Shown one piece after another: positions 56,762 through 64,000 of a stretch of DNA of 64,000 nucleotides (its first letter is position 1; each line of letters opens with the position of its first letter). The notes below the pieces were generated by a model. The model searched no databases. It had not been told where the DNA came from and saw only the letters and a program-made list of their open reading frames with translations. The stretch comes from Sphingomonas naphthae (GTDB lineage Bacteria > Pseudomonadota > Alphaproteobacteria > Sphingomonadales > Sphingomonadaceae). Made by a program: the position numbers and the translations under genes. The DNA is taken from the NCBI RefSeq assembly GCF_028607085.1, contig NZ_CP117411.1, positions 3,672,501 through 3,736,500 on the forward strand, read 5' to 3'.

Positions 56762-57724
56762 TTATTCCTTCAGGAGCCCGTCGAAATAGGCGATGGTCTT
56801 CTTCAGGCCCTCGCGCAGCGGCACTTCCGGTTCCCAGCCGAAGCGTTCGCGCGCCTGATCGATGTTGGGCTGGCGCTGGCGGGGGTCGTCCTGCGGCAGC
56901 GGGCGATAGACGATCTGCGACTTGGAGCCGGTCAGCTCGATCACCTGTTCGGCCAACTGCATCATCGTGAATTCGCCGGGATTGCCCAGGTTCATCGGGC
57001 CGGTGAAATCGTCCGGTCCGGCCATCATCGCCATGAAGCCGCGCACCAGATCGTCGACGTAGCAGAAGGAACGGGTCTGGAGGCCGTCGCCATAGATCGT
57101 GATGTCCTCGCCCTTCAGCGCCTGGACGATGAAGTTGGAGACCACGCGCCCGTCGGCCGGGTGCATGTTCGGGCCATAGGTGTTGAAGATGCGGATGACT
57201 TTGATCTTCACGCCATGCTGGCGGTAATAATCGAAGAACAGGGTCTCGGCGCAGCGCTTGCCCTCGTCATAACAGGAGCGCGGGCCGATCGGGTTGACGT
57301 TGCCCCAATAATCCTCGGTTTGCGGATGGACGTGCGGATCGCCATACACTTCGGACGTGGAGGCCTGGAACACGGGGATCTTCAGCCGCTTGGCCAGACC
57401 CAGCATGTTGATCGCGCCGACGACGCTGGTCTTGGTCGTCTGCACCGGATCGAACTGATAATGGACCGGGGAGGCCGGGCAGGCGAGATTGTAGATCTCG
57501 TCCACCTCCGCATAGAGCGGGAAGGTCACGTCGTGGCGCAGCAGCTCGAAGCCGGCATAATCGAACAGCTTGACGACGTTGCGGCGGCGGCCGGTGAAGA
57601 AATTGTCCACGCACAGGACTTCGTTGCCCTGCTCCAGCAGTCGCTCGCACAGATGCGAGCCGATGAAGCCCGCGCCGCCGGTCACGAGGATACGCTTGGC
57701 CGAGCCCGAAATCTTGGTCGTCAT
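56762..57724 (-). CDS. UDP-glucuronate decarboxylase (UDP-xylose synthase)
   Basis: A 320-residue extended SDR that converts UDP-glucuronate to UDP-xylose. [18 protein letters not shown] binds [14 protein letters not shown] and [17 protein letters not shown] are diagnostic of UXS enzymes; [12 protein letters not shown] gives the active-site Ser/Glu region; and [12 protein letters not shown] the Tyr and Lys. [10 protein letters not shown] and [11 protein letters not shown] follow. Supplies a pentose donor, probably for the surface polysaccharide built by the neighbouring genes. Confidence 0.94.
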   Translation of the reverse strand: MTTKISGSAKRILVTGGAGFIGSHLCERLLEQGNEVLCVDNFFTGRRRNVVKLFDYAGFELLRHDVTFPLYAEVDEIYNLACPASPVHYQFDPVQTTKTSVVGAINMLGLAKRLKIPVFQASTSEVYGDPHVHPQTEDYWGNVNPIGPRSCYDEGKRCAETLFFDYYRQHGVKIKVIRIFNTYGPNMHPADGRVVSNFIVQALKGEDITIYGDGLQTRSFCYVDDLVRGFMAMMAGPDDFTGPMNLGNPGEFTMMQLAEQVIELTGSKSQIVYRPLPQDDPRQRQPNIDQARERFGWEPEVPLREGLKKTIAYFDGLLKE

Positions 57725-57866
57725 GTTGCCCCCAACTTGATGTCGCCCGTCCTCGGGCCTGTCTCCTGAACCCCGGATGCCTGTCCGCCCGCACGGAACG
57801 CCGCCTTCACCTATTGCAGCTTATGTGTAACCGCCAGTCCCTTTCGCAGGTGCAACGACGGGGATC

Positions 57867-58433
57867 TCACTCTGCGCGCAGCACCCGTTCGCCGAGCGGC
57901 CGGGCCGGATTTCCGCCATAGATCGTCCAAGGCCGCAACCGGCCCACCGCACATCCCCGCGCGCCCAGCACCACTCCGTCGGGGATCACGCAGCCCGGTG
58001 CCACGAAGGCTTCGGCCGCAATCCACACCCGGTCGCCGATATGGATCGGGCGGCTCTGGATCTGGAAATGCGGATCGCGGAAATCGTGCGTGCCGGCGCA
58101 CAGGTGCGCGCCCTGCGAGACGATCGTGTCGCGCCCGATGTGGATCGCCCCCATCGAGTAGCAATTCACCCCCGGCCCCATCGACGATCCGGTGCCGATC
58201 GTCAGGTTGCTCGGCAGCCAGATCCGCACGCTGCCATAGATCATTGCCCCCGGCGCCACCTTCGCCCCGAAGCGGCGCGCGAGGAAGCAGCGCCAGCCGT
58301 TGAGCTTCTTGGGCGTCCAGCGCGCGAGCAGCAGCCAGGTGACGATCCACGCCAGCCGCGTCAGCCGGTTGGCCAGCGAGAAGCTCGGCCCGCCCTCACT
58401 CGGCCGCGTCTTGCGCGCATCCAATATCGTCAT
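57867..58433 (-). CDS. Hexapeptide-repeat acetyltransferase (WcaF-like)
   Basis: A 188-residue left-handed beta-helix acyltransferase resembling colanic acid acetyltransferase WcaF. Hexapeptide turns include VRIWLPSNLTIGTGSSMGPG, IHIGRDTIVSQGAHLCAGTHD and IHIGDRVWIAAEAFVAPG; the catalytic His is in CAGTHDF. NPARPLGERVL ends the fold. Short N-terminal amphipathic/hydrophobic segment (WIVTWLLLARW). Probably O-acetylates a polysaccharide sugar. The ATG opening MTILDARKT is chosen over a longer frame. Confidence 0.86.
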   Translation of the reverse strand: MTILDARKTRPSEGGPSFSLANRLTRLAWIVTWLLLARWTPKKLNGWRCFLARRFGAKVAPGAMIYGSVRIWLPSNLTIGTGSSMGPGVNCYSMGAIHIGRDTIVSQGAHLCAGTHDFRDPHFQIQSRPIHIGDRVWIAAEAFVAPGCVIPDGVVLGARGCAVGRLRPWTIYGGNPARPLGERVLRAE

Positions 58434-58682
58434 CGCTTCGCCTGCCCCCGCGATATGCCCAGCCTGTCCATCTGCATCGGCGCGCGCGCCGTCAAGCGCG
58501 GCGCCACCTCGGGTCATCCCTTGATTTGCCGCAGCATCGATTCCGCATTGCATCATCGTCGTAGGCGATCGATTAGGTCGCATTCGTGGGGCGACTAGGG
58601 TGCGGGGCGTTCATGATCGATTTCCTGACGCTTTCCTGTGTCGCGTCGGCGCGCCCGGCCGCCGAAAAGGTGGCCCGCTGAC

Positions 58683-60227
58683 ATGTCGATCGCGCGCCGG
58701 ATGCTGTCCGGCAATCTGGCCGGGCTGGCCTCGATCGGCATCAATCTGGGTGGGCAGATCGCGCTCGTGCCGATCTTCCTCCAGCATTGGAGCGCCGCGC
58801 AATATGGCGTGTGGCTGGGGCTGGTGACGGCGCTGGCGATGATCCAGATCGCCGACAACGCCCATCTCGACTATCTCGGCTTCGAATGCATGAAGCTGCC
58901 TTCGGGCGATCGGGCGCAGCGCAGCCAGATCCTGTGGGACACCTTGCCCGCGCTCGGCCTATCGGCCATCGCCGAGCTGATCCTGCTGGCGTCGCTGCTG
59001 CTGTCGCCGTTGACGGCAGCCCTGTTCAGCCTGTCGGCGGGCTCCGCCGACCTGCCGGTGCTGCAACTCGCCCTCGGGGGGCTCGCGCTCCTCTGGTATG
59101 TCGTGCAGTTCCCGGTGCAATTGGGCGGCCGCGTCCTGGCGTCGATCGGCCATTATCCCAAGACGGCCTGGTGGTATGTCGTCAACCAGTCGGCGCAGGC
59201 TTTTGCGCCCGCCATCGCCGTGATCTTCGGCGGCGGGCTGGCCGAGGCGGCGCTCGCTTATGCCGGCGGGGTGCTGCTGGTGCAGATCGTCTGCGGCGCC
59301 CATTATGCGCGGGTAGCGCGGGCCGAGGGGCTGGAATTGCGCCGACCGAACGCGGGGGCGGGCATCGCGCGGCTCGGCGGCGGCATGATGCTGGGCTTCG
59401 GATCGCTGCTGGAAAATATGCAGCTCGCCGGCTTCCGCCTGATCCTGCTACCCTTCCTCGGCCCGGTGCGGCTGGTGCAATTCTCGACGATGCGCACCGT
59501 TGCCAATGTCGTGCAGCAGGGGCTGATCGTGCTGGTCAATCCCTCGATCCCCGAACTGATGCGCTTCGTCGGCGATCGCGATGCGACGCGCGCGCGGATG
59601 GTGATGACGGGCATGATCTACGTCGCGGTGCTGGCGATGTGCCCCGGTTTCGTATTGCTGCAGGCGGTGGTGCGGCCGCTGTTCCGCGTCTGGACCCTGG
59701 GCAAGGTGGCGTTCGATCCGCTCGCCTTCGTCGCCCTGTCGGCGAGCGTGTTGTTCATGGGGCTGGCGCAATCGAGCCGGGCGATCGCGCGTGGCAACAA
59801 TCTGGTCGGCACGCAGACCGGCGCGTCCTTCCTGTCAGGCGTGATCCTGCTCGGCCTGACCTTTCTGACGGCGCCGCGCATCGGGCTGTTCGGCGTCGCG
59901 ATCAGCGTGGCGACGGCGGAAGCGGTGCGATCGGGCCTGTTTGTACTGGCCGCCCGGCGCTGGGCCTGCCGCAACGATTTCGTCTTTCCGTTGCGACCGC
60001 TGCTGCTCGCGACTGGATGCGTCGGCATAACGATCGCGGTGATGGTGGCGATCGCGCTGCTGCCACGCCTCGGACTGCTGCTGGCCGGACTTTATGTTCC
60101 CTTATGGGGGGCGATGAACGTCGCCTTCTGGGGCACGATCGACGAAGCGGAGCGCGAGGGGTTGCGGCGCATGGCGGGCAAGCTGACGCGCCGCTTTGGG
60201 CGGGGCGGGCGGCCCGTCATCGAATAG
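58683..60227 (+). CDS. Polysaccharide flippase-like membrane protein
   Basis: A 514-residue protein with about 12-14 hydrophobic helices, e.g. LAGLASIGINLGGQIALVPI at the N-terminus. Topology and the WSAAQYGVWLGL motif resemble Wzx/MurJ-type (MOP superfamily) lipid-linked sugar exporters. It probably moves lipid-linked oligosaccharide across the inner membrane. Divergent from the acetyltransferase; 249-bp intergenic region. Start ATG chosen at MSIARRMLSG. Family membership is clearer than substrate. Confidence 0.8.
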   Translation: MSIARRMLSGNLAGLASIGINLGGQIALVPIFLQHWSAAQYGVWLGLVTALAMIQIADNAHLDYLGFECMKLPSGDRAQRSQILWDTLPALGLSAIAELILLASLLLSPLTAALFSLSAGSADLPVLQLALGGLALLWYVVQFPVQLGGRVLASIGHYPKTAWWYVVNQSAQAFAPAIAVIFGGGLAEAALAYAGGVLLVQIVCGAHYARVARAEGLELRRPNAGAGIARLGGGMMLGFGSLLENMQLAGFRLILLPFLGPVRLVQFSTMRTVANVVQQGLIVLVNPSIPELMRFVGDRDATRARMVMTGMIYVAVLAMCPGFVLLQAVVRPLFRVWTLGKVAFDPLAFVALSASVLFMGLAQSSRAIARGNNLVGTQTGASFLSGVILLGLTFLTAPRIGLFGVAISVATAEAVRSGLFVLAARRWACRNDFVFPLRPLLLATGCVGITIAVMVAIALLPRLGLLLAGLYVPLWGAMNVAFWGTIDEAEREGLRRMAGKLTRRFGRGGRPVIE

Positions 60228-60303
60228 CCGGGGCTGCGACGGAATCGGTCGATCGGCCGTGCCCCATGCGCTAAGGGGCAATAGGGACTTCGGGGGGCGA
60301 AGC

Positions 60304-61413
60304 ATGACGACGGACACTGTGGCACGCAGGCCGGTGCTGCATGGGCTGACGGGGCTGCGCTTCGTCGCCGCTCTGCTGGTTCTGCTCTTCCATTATGGCG
60401 CGGGTTTTGCGGACAAGGCGGGGCTGCCCTGGCCGGTCGTCACTTTGCTCCACAACGGCTATCTCGGCGTCAGCTTGTTCTTCATGCTGTCGGGCTTCAT
60501 CATCACCTACACCTATGACGGACGGATCGGGTCGCGCCGGGCCTTCCGCGACTATGCTGTCGCCCGTTTCGCACGTCTGTATCCGGTCTATCTGCTGGCG
60601 TTGCTGATGGCGTTGCCCTTCGCGATGGCGAAGCTGACCGCCGGTCAGGCGATCGCGGTTATGGCCATGCTGCAATCCTGGACATTGCCGGCCTCGGGTC
60701 TTGGGCTGAGCTGGGTAATGCAGGCTTGGACGCTCTCGGTCGAGCTGTTCTTCTACCTCGCGGCACCGCTTCTGCTGATCCTCGTGCGACCCTTGCAATC
60801 GCGTGGGTTGCTGGCGCTGGCGGCAGTGCTTGCCGTGGCGATCGCCATGCTATGGGTGCCGAGCATCCCACCGGGAACGAAGGAATTGCCTTTCGCGTGG
60901 CAGGCGTGGGTTCCCATCCCCCTACTCCGGCTGATCGAATTCGCCTTCGGCATGATATTGTGCAAGCTCTTCATCCGCCATCCCGGTGCTGCCGCGCGTC
61001 TTGCCGCGCCGGCGATCGTCGCCGCGAATATTCTGATCATCCTCGCCCTCGTGATGACGACGCAGGATCGGGCCGTGACCGGCGCCGCGATGGTGCTGGG
61101 CGGGCTGCTGATGGTGCAGCTCGCCGCGCGAGACACCTTCGCTTCCAGGCTACTCTCCACGAAGCCGATGCTGCTGCTGGGGGCTTCCTCCTATGCGCTC
61201 TACCTGATCCAGTGGCCGGTGCGCGAATGGCTGCGGCTGCTGCCGTCGGCGGGGCTGGCGCAATTGCTCAATCCGTTCGTGGCGATCGGCCTGTCGATCC
61301 TGATCTTTCTTTATTGGGAGGAGCCGGCGCGGCGCTGGCTGCGCGATCGGCTGACCGGTGGGCGCGGCGCGCGGGTCGGCCGCCCCGCCACCCAGCCCGA
61401 TATCGGCTGCTGA
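60304..61413 (+). CDS. Acyltransferase 3 family membrane protein
   Basis: A 369-residue integral membrane O-acyltransferase, about ten helices. LHGLTGLRFVAALLVLLFHY contains the invariant RFxAAxxVxxxH motif with catalytic-type His; NGYLGVSLFFMLSGFIITY and FARLYPVYLLALLM are typical. Likely adds acetyl or succinyl groups to polysaccharide. A GGGGGCGAAGC sequence precedes the start. The following glycosyltransferase begins 9 bp after its stop. Confidence 0.92.
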   Translation: MTTDTVARRPVLHGLTGLRFVAALLVLLFHYGAGFADKAGLPWPVVTLLHNGYLGVSLFFMLSGFIITYTYDGRIGSRRAFRDYAVARFARLYPVYLLALLMALPFAMAKLTAGQAIAVMAMLQSWTLPASGLGLSWVMQAWTLSVELFFYLAAPLLLILVRPLQSRGLLALAAVLAVAIAMLWVPSIPPGTKELPFAWQAWVPIPLLRLIEFAFGMILCKLFIRHPGAAARLAAPAIVAANILIILALVMTTQDRAVTGAAMVLGGLLMVQLAARDTFASRLLSTKPMLLLGASSYALYLIQWPVREWLRLLPSAGLAQLLNPFVAIGLSILIFLYWEEPARRWLRDRLTGGRGARVGRPATQPDIGC

Positions 61414-61422
61414 TCCGCGCCG

Positions 61423-62640
61423 ATGGCCGACAAGGGGGCGCCGGCCCCGCGCCGCTATATCGCCGCGCACAATCGCGATCGGGATTTCTACCAGCTCGCC
61501 GTCGCCCTGGCCGAGAAGGACGCGCTGTTCCGCCTGATCACCGATTACCATATCGACGAAGGGTCGTTGGCCTATCGCGCGCTGCTGCGCCGGGTGATCC
61601 GCAACCGCGCCACCTCCCCCCTCGACCGGACGCTGATCGACAATGACTGGGCGGCGGTGGCGTGGCAGATGGCGGCGACACGGCTGTTTCCCGCCGACTA
61701 TGATTGGGGCAATCGCTGCGACAAGATCCTCGCCGCCCACGTCCGCCGGTTGGCGCGGCGCAATCCGAGCGTCGGCCTGTTCCTCTACCACAATCTCGCC
61801 TTCGAGGCGTTCACCGATCCGGCGCTGGCCGATCGCGCCAAGGCGCTGTTCGTCTTCCACCCCCATTCGCGCTACAACCATGCCATCCTGAAGGCGGACT
61901 ACGACCTCTACGGCATCGGCGCTTACTCGCTGACCGAGGAAGCCCCCGTCAGCGAGCGGATGGACCGGCTGGATACCGAGATCGCCCTCGCCGATCATGT
62001 CCTGTGCGCCAGTTCCTTCACCGCCCGCTCGATCGCCGCGTCGAACGTGAACCACCGCCCCGTCACGGTCGTGCCCTACGGCGCGGTGCCGGGCCGCTCG
62101 GCCTATCGCCCCCGCGAAGGCGACGCCGGCCCGGTGCGCTTCCTGTTCGTGGGGCAGGCGGTGCAGCGCAAGGGCATCCACCATCTGCTCAAGGTGTGGC
62201 GCGGCCTGCCGACAGCCGGGATCGAACTCACCCTCGTCTGCTCCAACGATCGCGAGAATATCCTTCACGATCTGCCGCCCAACGTGATCGTGAAAAGCCA
62301 TTTGCCAATCGACGCACTGATCCGCGAATTCCAGACCGCGCACTGCTTCCTGCTGCCCGCGCTGGTCGAGGGGTTCGGGCTTGTGCTGCTGGAGGCGTTG
62401 CAGGCCGGCTGCTACACCATCTTCAGCGACGCCACCGGCCTCGCCGACTGCGCGGTGCCCGATTACGCGGGGCAGGAGGTGGCGGCCGGCGATCTCGACG
62501 GGCTGGCGGCGGCGATCGAGCAGGCCGTCGATCGCGTCGCCACCGGCCGCGTCGATCATCGCGCCATCGCCGATTTCGCCGACACATTATCGGCCGACGC
62601 CTTCCGGCGCGGCATTCAAGCGGTGCTGGAAACGCTATAG
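61423..62640 (+). CDS. Glycosyltransferase, GT4-like
   Basis: A 405-residue GT-B protein. C-terminal donor domain: RFLFVGQAVQRKGIHHLLKV, LVCSNDRENILHDLPPNVIV and HCFLLPALVEGFGLVLLEAL, with the E(x7)E motif (EGFGLVLLE). N-terminal half (RRYIAAHNRDRDFYQLAVAL, then LFLYHNLAFEAF and FHPHSRYNHAIL) is the acceptor side. Expected to extend a lipid-linked or surface glycan. Probably in one unit with the acyltransferase. Confidence 0.88.
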   Translation: MADKGAPAPRRYIAAHNRDRDFYQLAVALAEKDALFRLITDYHIDEGSLAYRALLRRVIRNRATSPLDRTLIDNDWAAVAWQMAATRLFPADYDWGNRCDKILAAHVRRLARRNPSVGLFLYHNLAFEAFTDPALADRAKALFVFHPHSRYNHAILKADYDLYGIGAYSLTEEAPVSERMDRLDTEIALADHVLCASSFTARSIAASNVNHRPVTVVPYGAVPGRSAYRPREGDAGPVRFLFVGQAVQRKGIHHLLKVWRGLPTAGIELTLVCSNDRENILHDLPPNVIVKSHLPIDALIREFQTAHCFLLPALVEGFGLVLLEALQAGCYTIFSDATGLADCAVPDYAGQEVAAGDLDGLAAAIEQAVDRVATGRVDHRAIADFADTLSADAFRRGIQAVLETL

Positions 62641-62672
62641 GCTTCGCGACGATACCGGGAGGCAAGGGCGCG

Positions 62673-63473
62673 ATGACCGACATTCTGCTGCAGGAGCGCG
62701 ACGGCGCCGTCCTCACGCTCACGCTCAACATGCCCGAGCGGCGCAATCCCATCACCGATCCGCCGATGATCGACGCGCTGTGCGATGCGCTGCAGGCGGC
62801 CGACGCGGATATCGGCGTGCGCGCGGTGATCCTTACCGGCGCGGGCGGGGCCTTCTCCTCGGGTGGCGACGTCAAGAAGATGGTGCCCGGCGGCGGGCTG
62901 CGCGATGCGCTGCCGGCGCAGACGCGGCGCAATTACAAGGCGGGCATCCAGCGCCTGCCGATCCTATTCCAGGCGCTCGAGGTGCCGGTGATCGCCGCGA
63001 TCGACGGGCCGGCGATCGGCGCGGGCTGCGATCTCGCCTGCATGTGCGACATCCGCATCGCCGCCGATACCGCGAAGTTCGCCGAGAGCTTCGTCAAGCT
63101 CGGCATCATCCCCGGCGACGGCGGGGCGTGGCTGCTCCAGCGCATCGTCGGCATCTCCAAGGCGACCGAGATGACCCTGACCGGCGCGATGATCGATGCC
63201 GCCGAGGCGCTGGAGTGCCGTCTCGTGTCGAAGGTGGTGCCCGTCGCCGATCTGATGCCCGCCGCCCACGCTATGGCGCAGCGGATCGCCGCCAACCCGC
63301 CCCACGCCGTCCGCATGGCCAAACGGCTGTTGCGGCAGGCGCAGGACGCCAGCCTGTCCGCCGTCCTCGAAATGTCGGCGGCGATGCAGGCGCTGGGCCA
63401 CGCCACGGCGGATCATGGCGAGGCGGTCGCGGCCTTCACCGAACGGCGCGCGCCCACCTTCCGGGGCGACTAG
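62673..63473 (+). CDS. Enoyl-CoA hydratase/isomerase family protein
   Basis: A 266-residue crotonase. MPERRNPITDPPMIDALCDA, FSSGGDVKKMVPGGG (first oxyanion loop) and GPAIGAGCDLACMCDIRIAA (second) are clear; LGIIPGDGGAWLLQRIVG holds a catalytic acid region. GGGAGG lies before the start. It is 32 bp after a glycosyltransferase but functionally unrelated to it. Its stop TAG shares the CTAG tetranucleotide with the convergent permease gene. Confidence 0.92.
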   Translation: MTDILLQERDGAVLTLTLNMPERRNPITDPPMIDALCDALQAADADIGVRAVILTGAGGAFSSGGDVKKMVPGGGLRDALPAQTRRNYKAGIQRLPILFQALEVPVIAAIDGPAIGAGCDLACMCDIRIAADTAKFAESFVKLGIIPGDGGAWLLQRIVGISKATEMTLTGAMIDAAEALECRLVSKVVPVADLMPAAHAMAQRIAANPPHAVRMAKRLLRQAQDASLSAVLEMSAAMQALGHATADHGEAVAAFTERRAPTFRGD

Positions 63474-64000
63474 GCCCGGCGCGCCAGCAGGCTGCGGTGG
63501 CGGCCATAGGCGAGATAGACGATCAGCCCGATCGCATTCCAAGCGAGGCACCACAGCAACGTCTTGGTCGGCAGGCTGAGGAACAGATAGGCGCAGCCGG
63601 CGATGGCGCCGATGCCGACCAGTACGCCCAGCGGCGCACGGAACGGGCGGGGCAGTTCGGGCGCGCGGCGGCGCATCACGATCAGGCACAGGCCGACGGC
63701 GGCGAAGGCGATCAGGGTGCCGGCATTGGCGAGCGCCGCGATCTCGTCGATCGGCAGCACGCCCGCGATCACCGCCACCACGATCGCGGTGAAGATCACG
63801 ATCCGCGCCGGCGTGCCGCGCTTCGACACCTGCGCCAGCCCGGCCGGCAGGAAACCGTCGCGCGCCATCACCAGGAAGATGCGGCTCTGGCCGAACAGGA
63901 AGCCCAGCAACACCGTCGGCAGCGCGATCACGGCGGCGATGGCGACGATGCGCGCGACCCCGCCTTGCCCCATTTCGCGCAGGATCAGCGCCAGCGGCTC
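63470..64000 (-). CDS. APC-family amino-acid permease, C-terminal part (cut by window edge)
   Basis: Only the last 176 residues are visible; the gene continues past the right edge. Hydrophobic helices include IVAIAAVIALPTVLLGFLFG, IVIFTAIVVAVIAGVL and TLIAFAAVGLCLIVM. The block GQSRIFLVMARDGFLP, followed by VSKRGTPARIV, is characteristic of cationic amino-acid transporter-like APC permeases. Substrate unknown. Ends in TAG, sharing CTAG with the convergent hydratase stop. Confidence 0.9.
   Translation of the reverse strand, partial: EPLALILREMGQGGVARIVAIAAVIALPTVLLGFLFGQSRIFLVMARDGFLPAGLAQVSKRGTPARIVIFTAIVVAVIAGVLPIDEIAALANAGTLIAFAAVGLCLIVMRRRAPELPRPFRAPLGVLVGIGAIAGCAYLFLSLPTKTLLWCLAWNAIGLIVYLAYGRHRSLLARRA

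Overview
The window is a GC-rich alphaproteobacterial chromosome segment, most like a Sphingomonadaceae member (Sphingomonas/Rhizorhabdus type). This rests on the protein sequences, the pyrE-pdxJ-acpS-lepB housekeeping string, a SURF1/DUF983/Cox11-containing cytochrome oxidase operon, spinster-type MFS and TonB-receptor catabolic clusters, and several families of short palindromic intergenic repeats of a kind I associate with sphingomonads. No database comparison was possible. I see no tRNA, rRNA, CRISPR array, insertion sequence or phage gene.

0-24 kb is mostly core metabolism. Minus strand: xth followed by a truncated ribA at the left edge; argG; then a tightly packed unit pyrE, pdxJ, acpS, lepB, an AI-2E-type permease, gpmA, purE and purK. 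Two secreted EF-hand proteins lie between argG and purK on the plus strand. From 10.8 to 17.3 kb runs a complete aa3-type cytochrome c oxidase operon (coxB, coxA, ctaB, a 43-residue membrane protein, ctaG, coxC, DUF983, SURF1), then glpX. From 18.7 to 22.4 kb is a pyrimidine-ring-cleavage (Rut) cluster in the unusual order rutB, unknown secreted protein, rutC, rutD, rutA. A lipid-kinase-like gene, hemB and a glycosyltransferase follow.

25.9-53.8 kb is an accessory catabolic region built on CoA thioester chemistry. It has two IclR regulators, four short-chain dehydrogenases, a TonB-dependent receptor, two MFS transporters, a beta-propeller protein, two enoyl-CoA hydratases, a CoA-transferase of each of two unrelated families, a CitE-like C-C lyase, an acyl-CoA ligase, five acyl-CoA dehydrogenase-like proteins and a KshB/PaaE-type ferredoxin reductase. 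It is organised around a divergent promoter near 42.1 kb. The leftward operon (dehydrogenase, CitE-like lyase, CoA-transferase, hydratase) could activate, oxidise, hydrate and cleave a branched dicarboxylate. The rightward operon could activate and beta-oxidise a carboxylic acid from a larger, perhaps cyclic, substrate; overlapping large and small dehydrogenase genes suggest heteromeric enzymes. The substrate is unknown. A RES/Xre toxin-antitoxin pair with two operator-like palindromes sits inside this region.

53.9-64 kb holds a D-alanine catabolic unit (alr-dadA-ridA), then an exopolysaccharide or surface-glycan group (UDP-glucuronate decarboxylase, hexapeptide acetyltransferase, flippase, membrane acyltransferase, glycosyltransferase). 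It ends with another enoyl-CoA hydratase convergent with a truncated amino-acid permease.

The main points for follow-up are the unassigned CoA-ester cluster, the Rut cluster with an inserted secreted protein and no nearby flavin reductase, a transglutaminase-like protein lacking its catalytic cysteine, the operator architecture of the RES/Xre pair, and repeats that have become functional parts of genes (the acpS ribosome-binding site and the SURF1 stop codon).
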